A DNA stretch of 64,000 nt from Buddleja alternifolia (lineage: Eukaryota; Streptophyta; Magnoliopsida; Lamiales; Scrophulariaceae): positions 6,854,046-6,918,045 of the forward strand of contig CM033393.1 in assembly GCA_019426215.1 (NCBI GenBank), read 5' to 3'. The notes under the pieces were generated by a model, which ran no database searches, was not told the DNA's origin, and saw only the letters and a program-made list of their open reading frames with translations. A program made the position numbers and the translations under genes. Numbering within the stretch: the first letter of the stretch is position 1; every line of letters begins with the position of its first letter. Of this stretch, positions 55,129-64,000 are shown one piece after another.

Positions 55129-56799
55129 TGATAGGAAATTTCATGTTAAGATTTTGATGATGACAATTAGGAATTTTGTTAGACCCCAAAGTTATGTACG
55201 CTTACATTTCATAGATACTTGTATAAGCGTTTGAACATTAGAAATGTATAGGCTCTATTTTATCTTTTACTTTTGACATTCTTAGATCAAGAAATCGGTT
55301 AGATTAAGCGTTTGATACTTTCTGAGTGAGCTTATCAAGACGGCGAAATCTGAAGACTTCAAGCGTCCAAGAAATCAATAGTGAATGAAGTTTGAAGAAG
55401 TTCACTCTAAGCGCCTGACATGTTCTGAGTGAGGTGTCAAGTAACGAAGACTGAAGACTTCTCAAGCGTCTACACTTCTAAATGAAGTCTGAAGACTTTT
55501 CCAAGCGTCCAAACATTAAATAGTCCTCCAGATTAAATGGATCTTTCAGCTCATGAATGAAGCATCTATCAAATGACAAACATTCTCCTGAAGCGTCAGA
55601 TCGGAAGGAGTTTAATGCAAATATTCTCAGAGCATTAAATACCAACGGGCATTTATTTCAAATGCATTAAATGCTGATAAGAGCATTAAATGTGATAAGC
55701 ACTTTCAGACGTACGGAGAAGCCACCCTATTTGACTGTCAACTATTTAAAGACTGCAGCATCAACTTTTGTACAAGAGATTTTCAGGAAAAAGGACAAAA
55801 GTTCACTCGCGGAAGTGAGAGACACGCGCCCGTGCATGTGTCAAACGGACACTTTTTCCAAGAATGCCTACAAATAGAACTTCAACAACAAGTCAAACAT
55901 AGAGAACAATTATCAAGATAAATTGCTATTGCATTGAAGTCTCATTCTTTAAACTCTCAGAAAAGCCAAAATACTCAAGAAAATATTCTCTTTGCTTTTC
56001 ATCAAATCCCGAGACAGTCAACCCAATATCTCAAACATTCTTTTCGAAGAAACTACACTACTACTGAGATATTCCCAGTTGTTTGAACTTCATCAAAATC
56101 AAACAAACCCTTTTAGAAAAACCCCTATCCAAGCCTCGTGATCTGTGTGAAGTCGAAGTTGGATACTTGCCATATTTCTGGGTGAAAGAAGCAAGGGGAT
56201 TGAAGTGATTTGGAGCAGAAATCTGTGTGATCAAGGAGCTCAAGTCATCGACATCCATCTCTCCCTAATTTGTAGAAGATTCTGTATGATTCTTTGAGAA
56301 TCATTTTAGTGGATTGCCTCCAAGTGTTCGAGGAGAAGAAGGACATAGTTGGGATTACATTACCCAACGAACCTTACAAATATTGTGTCTTTTACTTTTC
56401 AGTCAATTCCTTTATCTATCATATCATTGCATAAACTGATTAAGTAAAACACAATCAAAAGCTAAGCAACTAAGAAATTTCTTGTGACGCCAAAGCTTTT
56501 AAAAGAAGGCTACAAAAATTATTCTGTTGTGCTAACACTGATCAAAGAATTGAACGCTCAAACCTACTCGGTTAAAGTATTCAATTCTTAAAATCTAAGT
56601 TAACTTTATAAAAACAGTCTTCGTTAGACGCTTCACCAAAGCGCCTATATTTTAAGTGAACGCTTAAGTCAAGCGTTAGACTCTTCAAGCGTCCAAAAAT
56701 CATTTTAATACGAAATTTTTTGAAGTCGAAAAAGACTTCAGGGTCTATTCAACCCCCCCCCCCCTTCTAGACCCTTTCGTATGCCACTTGGGACCAACA
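55129..56799 (+). repeat. Element E 5' LTR
   Basis: 1,671 bp, TGATAGGAAATTTCATGTTA to GGGACCAACA. A TATA-like TACAAATA is at 55869-55876. U5 shows the stem TGAAGTC/GACTTCA (about 56721-56740) and AGGGTCTA/TAGACCCT around a C12 run (56740-56777). Many AAGCGTC words. Confidence 0.92.
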
Positions 56800-56801
56800 A
56801 G

Positions 56802-56813
56802 TGGTATCAGAGC
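56802..56813 (+). promoter_or_regulatory. Primer binding site, element E
   Basis: TGGTATCAGAGC, perfect tRNA-Met match, two bases after the LTR. Confidence 0.93.
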
Positions 56814-56902
56814 GGTTAAAATTGAAATTTTAAAATTTCCAAGCATAACTGCTTGTTTAGATCCTTTTCTTTCAAAATCTAGTTGCTTTTAAAATTTTCG
56901 AT

Positions 56903-59073
56903 ATGGCATTTGCTAAAGTTCCCAAACTGACTGAATCAAATTTTGACACATGGAAAGTCAAAGCATTTACATATCTCTGTTCATGTGATGACGACATGTG
57001 TGATATTATTTCAGATGGGCCAATCAAAATATACAAAGTTATCACAAGAGCACCTGGAGCCACAGAAGAAACTCCCGATGGTTACGTTGAGAAACCAAAA
57101 CAAGAATGGTCTCCAGATGAGCGTCGAAGAGCTAATTTGGACAATGTTGGTCGTAACGCTCTATATACGGATATTGGTAATAATGACAACTTATTTAACA
57201 AGATCAAGTCTTGCAAAACCACTAAAGAAATATGGGATAAGTTGGCTACAATTTGTGGTGGTTCAGCTCAAATCAACGAAAACAAACTTTCCATTGCCAA
57301 GGAAAAGTTTAACGGATTTAAGATTCTACCCAATGAAACTTCAGAGCAATTTATAAGATTTACAGCTCTAGTTACAGAACTTACATCGTTGGGAATGGAT
57401 TTACAGAACCGAGAAATGGTGGTTAAAATCTTTAGAAGCTTACCAAGTAAATTCTTGATGAAGACAACCGCTATGAGATAATCAAATATGCTGGATCTCC
57501 TAACTCCAAAAGATGCCTTTTCAGAGCTAAAAGCATTTGAGTTCGAGTTGAATTCTGCTAGTGATGTTGTGAGTAGTCCGGTGATTGAATCTGGAGCGCT
57601 TATAGCATCAATCAAAGGCAAATCGGGGAATAAATGAAAGAATTTAGATATCAATGAAGAAGAGGAATTAGCCTTGCTAAATAGATTCAGAAAGTTCTTG
57701 AGATATGAAAAGAAAGGAAAAGGTTTCAATAATCAAGGACAAAGTTCATATCAAGCACCTTCTCCGATGCAACAACAGCTTCAAGCTCCTGTTCAGTACC
57801 AAGCGTCTACTCAAAGTCTGTCAGCTCCAGTGGGCTCAAAACCACACATTGCAAGGTTAACAAATGAACAAAAGATGAAAACTAATCTTTGTTACAACTG
57901 CAGGAAACCAGGGCACTACCAGGTAAATTGCCCTTATCCAAACGTATCCAAGCCCTCAAGGCAGGACTACTTGGATAGAAACCAATTCAGGAGCAACCTT
58001 CGTCAACAAGGTTTGCTAGCGGAATCAGAACCAGCATCCGCACCTGAAGATTTAGAATCATCAGAAGAAAGTAGCGATGATGATGAGCCATTAGATGACT
58101 CAGCGCTCATATGTCTCATGGCCAGAGATGATGAAGTGTCTCCTGAGGTAATCAATGAATTATCTATTCCTCTTTCTTATGATGAATTACTTGACAAAGT
58201 CAAATAATACTACAATGAATGTCAAGAAGCTGCCAAAATATATCAAAATGATCTCGCTATTATCTCATCACTCACAAGAGATAAAGTGACGCTCAAAGCA
58301 GAGTTGCGAGTTCAGCAACAGTGCATTGAGAAGAACCAATCACTTGAGAGTGAAATTATTCAATTAAAAATCGATCTTGATATAATAGTCAAGAGAGAAG
58401 CTGATTTGATCGCTAGACTTGCTAAATCAGAGCAGCTCCTCTGATCATTATCAAAAGCTCGGTAAAGTTAGATAATGTGACTGAAATAACTAGATTATTT
58501 GGTGAGAAGACCGGTTTAGGATGCGATAAACTCGGTAAACAATCCAATCAATCTAATGTTACGGCAAACAACAAAGGAAAGGGTGTTATCTTTGTTGAAA
58601 AAGGTTCACAAGGTCAAACACAAAATGAACCAAGTGACAATGGTAAGAGGCCAAATGAGAAAGTCAAAGCTAACTCAGGCAAGGGTAAGGCTAAGGCAAA
58701 TGATTCACAAAGACGGGTTTATCCAAACACTCAAAAGGCTAAAGATAAGACTGACCACTGTGAATCAAGCGCTAAGCGTCCAGCACCAAAAGTGCAACCC
58801 AAGCCAGCGCCAAGGAAATACCAGCGTCAATATCCGAGACAGTCAAGATCATATTATCGATACTATGATTATGACTATGATTATGACTACCACTATAATC
58901 GAGGATATAATTATACACCCAAAAAACACACACAACACGGTGTGAAACCCAAAAAGGCAATTATTCCTACAATGAAGACTAGGCAAGTATGGGTTCCTAA
59001 AGTTCTAATTCAAACTAACAATGTTACTAATGTTGAAAGACCCAAGAAACAATGGGTACCTAAACAGAAATAG
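56903..59073 (+). pseudogene. Gag of element E, broken
   Basis: Same protein as D gag, start MAFAKVPKLTESNFDTWKVK. Open to a TAA at 57479-57481, then in the same frame a TGA near 57636 and a TAA at 58205-58207, further stops near 58441 and a frameshift near 58455. The last part (58477-59073) is open to a TAG at 59071-59073. The knuckle CYNCRKPGHYQVNC (~57893) and acidic tract are intact. At least four nonsense changes and one frameshift prevent a full gag. Confidence 0.9.
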
Positions 59074-59087
59074 AACTTCCCTTTTGA

Positions 59088-62000
59088 TTGCAGGTGCCTA
59101 GAGCTAGAGCCGATACATCTGTATGGTACTTTGATAGTGGATCGTCAAGGCACATGACTGGTTCCAAAGATCTTCTGATCAACTATCAAGCTGCCAATGA
59201 TCCTCAGGTCGTATTTGGTAACAACTCCAAAGGTAAAACCAAAGGTATAGGTACTGTGCATAGGGGGAACATCATGATAAGTGATGTTTATAATGTTGAG
59301 GGTCTGAAGTACAATTTATTAAGCATAAGTCAATTTTGTGATAAAGGCTTTGAAGTCATAATCTCAAGTGACTGCTGCTATATAAATGACGCTAAGACTA
59401 AGTCTACTAAGCTGAAAGGAAAAAGAACTAACAACGTATATTTAGTAGATTGGGGTTCAACACTTGATAACAACCCAACATGTTTTGTTGCTAAAAATGA
59501 ATCTAAAATGGGTTGGTTATGGCATAGAAAAATGAATCACCTCAACTTTAAGACAATCTCTCAGCTAATAAGTCAAAATCTTGCAGAGGGATTACCAAAT
59601 GGACCATTTCATAAGGATCGTCTTTGTGACGCTTGTCAAATGGGTAAACAAGTTAAATCATCGTTCAAGAGAAAACCTCATCTATCTACCTCTAGAATAC
59701 TTGAACTACTTCACATGGATTTGTTTGGACCTGTTCAAACGATCAGTGTAAGCGGTAAAAAGTATACTTTGGTGATAGTAGATGATTTCTCTCGATTTAC
59801 TTGGGTGGAATTTCTTTCATCCAAAGATGAAACATGTGACAAGTTAACAACACTTATTCGGCAACTTCAAATATTGAAAAATCTTAAGGTTACAAGAATA
59901 AGAAGCGATCACGGTACTGAGTTTACTAACAAGATTGTTGAGAAGTTTTGTGCAGAAAATGGAATACATCATGAGTATTCAGCTCCCAGAACTCCCCAAC
60001 AAAATGGTGTTGCTGAGAGCCGGAACCGAACGCTTAAGGAAGCCACTAGGACTATGTTAGCAGAATCCAAGCTCACTCCTAGGTTTTGGGCCGAAGCGAT
60101 CAACACTGCCTGTTACACTCAAAACCGTTGCATGATCAACAAACAGCATGGGAAAACTCCATATGAATTGTGGAAGGGACGTAAGCCAAATGTTTCATAT
60201 TTTCACGTCTTTGGTTCTAAATGTTTTATCCATAATAATGGATCCCAAAGCCTAAAGACTTTTGATCCTAAAGCGGATGAGGGAATCTTTCTACGCTACG
60301 CCAAGAATGGAAAGAATTTTCGCATTCTCAATAAGATCAAATCGAAGGTTGAGGAATCTATTCATGTTATTTTTGATGATGCTAACCAAGAACCGAGTAA
60401 GGTTAATATAAATGAAGTAGGAGTTAAAGATCTATGTCATCAAGCGTCTAAGATTACTATTGATGAAGATACTGACGACGATGATGAGATCTCAGTGCCA
60501 CCTCCTAAGATTACTCGTGAGATTACCCCAGATAATCATGTAAGAAATGCTGATGATCATGAAGAGAATGATCATCAAGAGCACACAAGGAATTGTGAAC
60601 TTGGAGCGCCTACGCAAGAAGGTAGTCAAGCGTATGATCCTCAAGCGCCTGTTCAACCTCTTAACCCCTTCCAACCAGACAGACTATGGCTGCGTGATCA
60701 TCCACCTGAGCAGATTATTGGAGATATTGAAGCGCCTGTTAGGACTAGAGCCGCTACGTTCAATGAGGCTATGTTCGCAAGCTTTCTATCTCAAATGGAA
60801 CCTAAGAAAGTGGATGAAGCGCTAAGCGACCCAAGTTGGATTGAAGCTATGCAAGAAGAGCTTAATCAGTTTGAACGAAATAAGGTTTGGATGCTAGTAC
60901 CAAGACCAACTCACCAAGGAGTTATTGGAACTAGATGGGTATATAGAAACAAGATGGATGAGAACGGCATTGTGATAAGAAACAAGGCCAGACTCGTAGC
61001 TCAAGGATATTGCCAAGAGGAGGGTATTGACTTTGATGAGACATACGCTCCTGTCGCTCGTCTTGAAGCAATCCGCATGTTTTTAGCGTATGCAGTGTTC
61101 AACAAGTTCATGGTGTATCAAATGGACGTGAAGAGTGTCTTCCTGAATGGTAAACTTTAAGAAGAAGTGTATGTGGAGCAACCACCAGGATTCATCAACA
61201 ATCATGGTAAGGGTATGGTTTACAAGCTAGACAAAGCACTTTATGGGCTTAAGCAAGCACCCCGAGCATGGTATGACACTCTCTCTATATTTCTTATTGG
61301 TAAAGGTTTTTCAAAAGGCAGCGTTGATACAACGTTATTTAAAATTACCAATAACGAGGATATTCTCTTAGTCCAAATTTACGTTGATGATATTATATTT
61401 GGCTCTACTAACAAGCGTCTGTGTGAGAAATTTTCGAAAATGATGCAAGAACAATTTGAAATGAGCATGATAGGTGAATTAACTTTCTTCTTAGGATTAC
61501 AAGTTAAACAACTCCCTAATGGAATATTTATTAACCAAGCTAAATATACAAGAGATATGATTAAGAAATTTTGTATGGAAAATGCATCATATTCAAAAAT
61601 TCCAATGAGCCCAACGCTTAAGTTAGATAAAGATGAAAGTGGAAAGAAAGTTGATATTACTAATTATAGAGGTATCATCGGTTCACTTCTTTATCTTACT
61701 ACCAGTAGACCTGATATTATGTTTTCGGTATGCATGTGTGCACGATTTCAAGCCGATCCTAAAGAGTCACACTTAATTGCTGCCAAGAAGATCCTTAAAT
61801 ACCTGAAAGGCACACAGAATGTGGGCCTATGGTATCCTAGGGATTCTCCTTTTGAACTAGTTAGTTACTCAGATGCAGATTTTGCAGGTTGCAAAATAGA
61901 TCGTAAAAGCACTAGTGGTACTTGTCAATTTCTAGGTGATAGGTTAGTTTCATGGCATATCAAGAAACAACAATCCATAGCTACCTCCACAGCCGAAGCT

Positions 62001-62327
62001 GAGTATGTAGCTGCAAGAAGTTGTTGTGCACAAGTATTATGGATGAGACAACAACTTAGAGATTATGGAATAATCTTAGGTCCAACCCCCATTCATTGTG
62101 ATAACTAAAGCGCTCTAGCCATGAGTCAAAACCCTGTTCTTCATTCCAGAACCAAACACATTGACATTAGATACCATTTTCTTCGTGACCACGTTCAAAA
62201 GAAAGATATCTCCATGCACTTCATTGGAACTGACAAGCAATTGGCAGATATCTTCACCAAAGCACTCAACGAACAACGTTTTCTCACTTTGAGAAGTGAA
62301 TTAGGTATGATTGATTTAAACGCTTAA
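59088..62327 (+). pseudogene. Pol of element E, two nonsense codons
   Basis: One frame throughout. No ATG at the place of the D start: the first codon is TTG in TTGCAGGTGCCT. Protease [12 protein letters not shown], pre-integrase HRKMNHLNF and CDACQMGK, integrase VDDFSRFTW and [10 protein letters not shown] (D has RSDRGTEF), [11 protein letters not shown], RNase [19 protein letters not shown] and STAEAEYVAA. TAA at 61158-61160, where D has CAA (GKLQEEV), and TAA at 62106-62108, where D has CAA (CDNQSAL); both fit C-to-T changes. The frame ends at 62325-62327. It is otherwise complete and even has the RNase H frame that D has lost. Confidence 0.92.
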
Positions 62328-63181
62328 TCATTTTGCATCATATTTTATTAGACATATAATTTAGGGGGAATCCACTTAATTTGTGTCTCAAAGATTTTCC
62401 TAACTGGTACAAGTTATCAAATTTAGGGGGAACCTTAAAGTTGTACTTAACCATATCTACAAGCGTCAATGATCAAAATTTTCAGATGCATGATCATCAA
62501 CGCCTAGTATCAAATATGCATAAAATATTGGATGCTCAAACATAAAAGTCTTTTCAATCCTAAGCGTCTAATTTTCATATATAAAGGTCATATACCAACA
62601 AGTGGTATCAGTTAAGAGTTGAATCAATTCCAATCAACTCTTAATATAAAAATATTTTCTTTACAAGCCATGCATAAAGTTTACAAACTTCTTTCGAAGT
62701 AGTGGGTAGACTCAAAAGTCTATTTTGTACTCTACTCGCACGCTTCTATCACATCAAACTGGCGGGTAATCAAAAGATTTTTCTTTTTTTTTTCAAAATG
62801 ACGGTTCAGAGATAGTACGTGTTTGTGTACGTGTCAGTGTACAAACAGGCGCGTGCGTTACACTCTGAAAATGCCAAACGTTTTAAATTTTTTAACTCGG
62901 ATGTCAAATCTTTATATATGAGAATTACCAAATGTAACTTCTCTCTATTACACAAAACTCGTGTCCGCAGTTAATGAATTTATGGCTGAGATTCAAAAGT
63001 CGTTACACGTGTCTAAATCCTACAGAGACTAGAGAACACAAGTTTCAAAAATTCTTTACTGTGTCATTTAAAATACAATTTCTGCAGAAAGACAATTCAC
63101 TTTTACTCAACACGTATCTGCAAAATTTATTTTCTCTCTCTCAAAGCAAAAGAAAATCTTAGTTCATCTCTTTCACTAAAA
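62328..63181 (+). other. Pol-ORF3 spacer of element E
   Basis: 854 bp without a gene. Contains TTTAGGGGGAA near 62361 and 62422; an 18-bp copy of the LTR-PBS junction at 62594-62611; the block at 62798-62885 shared with C (TACGTGTCAGTGTAC, GTGCGTTACACTCTGAAAAT); and CCGCAGTTA...GGCTGAGATTCA near 62964-62996. The short ORF at 62974-63162 overlaps this conserved DNA and is not kept in C or D. Confidence 0.55.
62594..62611 (+). repeat. Internal copy of the LTR end plus PBS
   Basis: ACCAACAAGTGGTATCAG is identical to 56793-56810, the 5' LTR/PBS junction of the same element; similarity stops on both sides. Not seen in the C or D spacers. Confidence 0.8.
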
Positions 63182-64000
63182 ATGGCACCAAAGAAATCTT
63201 CGTCTACTCCTGCTGAACTTACCATCAAGGTGACTGAAGGCCTTGTTGTCGACTGGAAATTTCTCTATGAACAACCTCAGATCAATCTAACAGACATGAT
63301 GGACATGGTCGTCAAAGCTGGGCTTAAACCGTTCTTGACCCAATACTCCTATATGTTTCCGACTGAAGTCGACACCTTCTGGAAAACTTCTAAACTTTCA
63401 GAGGATAAGAAGTCTATCTCTTGTCTAATTCCCTTATCCAAGAAGGAGTCTCCAAAGGAATTTATCTTGTCTGCTGCCACCATTGCCAAGAACTTCAATC
63501 TTCCAAATGAGGGTGAGGCATTGGATTGTGTCGCTTTAAAACAAATCAAGGATGCATGGACAACCATGAGTGCGTACGACGATGTACCCTACACTCAATA
63601 CTTTGAAAAGAAAGACCTGGTATCCGAATACCAACTGTTGGCTGATTTCTGCAGCAAGATCATAGAATGCCGAGTGGGAACCTTTGATAAGGTGAACCCA
63701 GTACAATTTCAGATGATGACTGCTATACTCCTCAACATCAAGATCAACTGGAGTGAGTACATCTTTGGAAGGTTTTGGGACTGTTTAAGCGCCTCGAATA
63801 AACCTTATGGACTCGTTCTAAGCAACATGTTGTATAAATCACAGTGTGTATACTCGTCGGGTCTCCCATTGAATAAGTCCAAGTTGCTGGGAAAAAGGAT
63901 TCTGAATAATCTCTTCAATCCTCCCAAGATTGGTGGTGCTGCTAAACCACTATCTGAGCATCTGGAAGTACGTCAAGCGTCCGCTGAGGAAGCTGAGCGT
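63182..64000 (+). CDS. Third ORF of element E, N-terminal 273 codons
   Basis: ATG 63182, MAPKKSSSTPAELTIKVTEG, open to the window end with no stop. Matches D ORF3 residues ~1-275: VDWKFLYEQPQINL, YSYMFPTEVDTFW, SAYDDVPY, ECRVGTFDKVNPVQFQMMT, NNLFNPPKIGGAAKPLSE. By eye identity with D is about two thirds here, lower than in pol. No signal peptide or membrane segment in this part. Function unknown; same class as 36627-40109. Confidence 0.82.
   Translation, partial: MAPKKSSSTPAELTIKVTEGLVVDWKFLYEQPQINLTDMMDMVVKAGLKPFLTQYSYMFPTEVDTFWKTSKLSEDKKSISCLIPLSKKESPKEFILSAATIAKNFNLPNEGEALDCVALKQIKDAWTTMSAYDDVPYTQYFEKKDLVSEYQLLADFCSKIIECRVGTFDKVNPVQFQMMTAILLNIKINWSEYIFGRFWDCLSASNKPYGLVLSNMLYKSQCVYSSGLPLNKSKLLGKRILNNLFNPPKIGGAAKPLSEHLEVRQASAEEAER

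Larger units (their letters stand above)
55129..64000 (+). mobile_element. Element E: SIRE-like Ty1/copia, 5' 8.9 kb in window
   Basis: 5' LTR 55129-56799, PBS, broken gag, pol with two nonsense codons, spacer and the start of an open third ORF; the rest, including the 3' LTR, lies beyond the window. Gene order and sequence follow element D, but the LTR is clearly diverged from D, so they are different subfamilies or an older split. The base pairs before the LTR (ACTTC, 55124-55128) would be the left target duplication. Confidence 0.92.

Overview
The window is plant nuclear DNA, most likely repeat-rich heterochromatic or intergenic sequence of a flowering plant. The evidence is the content: Ty1/copia LTR retrotransposons primed by initiator tRNA-Met (TGGTATCAGAGC), including long SIRE/Maximus-type elements with a third ORF after pol; a plant L1-type LINE; hAT- and Mutator-like non-autonomous DNA transposons; and a decayed caulimovirid (plant pararetrovirus) copy. 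I found no convincing host gene, tRNA, rRNA or CRISPR array. Species cannot be fixed from the sequence alone. I use the names A (copia with ~1.6-kb LTRs, TGTTGG...CCAACA) and C, D, E (three SIRE-like elements, LTR TGTTAGG...ACCAACA).

Layout. 1-1006: 3' part of a family-A LTR, ending inside an endogenous pararetrovirus fragment (1007-3460, minus). 3765-4411: truncated SIRE-type LTR. 4412-47033: one old SIRE-like element C (minus strand) cut into pieces by later insertions. Reading C from its 5' LTR (45498-47033) downwards: gag, protease, [Mutator-like MITE 42097-42852], 36 bp of C, [complete SIRE element D 28191-42060], pre-integrase domain, [family-A complex 11876-27870], a few codons, [hAT-like element 11155-11847], integrase, RT, RNase H, spacer and decayed third ORF. 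The A complex itself holds a solo A-type LTR (19175-25668) in its RNase H domain, and that solo LTR holds a LINE (20168-25012). Most junctions are base-resolved: target-site duplications of 5 bp (LTR elements), 8 bp (hAT), 9 bp (Mutator-like) and ~12 bp (LINE) flank the insertions, and removing an insertion rejoins the interrupted frame of the host element.

47034-55128 is non-coding: a 506-bp foldback MITE, a (TTA)n tract, and a tandem triplication of a ~1.95-kb AT-rich unit (48388-54033) flanked by two copies of a short exon-like segment. 55129 to the end is element E, a second plus-strand SIRE-like copy with 5' LTR, broken gag, pol with two nonsense codons and a still-open third ORF cut by the window edge.

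How the parts work. In D and E, gag makes the particle protein (UBN2-type domain plus CCHC knuckle), pol makes protease, integrase, RT and RNase H in a different frame from gag, and ORF3 follows after a ~0.9-1.1-kb spacer. D is the best preserved: gag and ORF3 are open, pol has one apparent single-base deletion, and its LTRs are nearly identical, so it is a recent insertion. ORF3 lies where SIRE-type elements carry an 'envelope-like' gene, but I see no signal peptide or membrane segment in it; basic nuclear-signal-like clusters and a coiled coil are visible instead.
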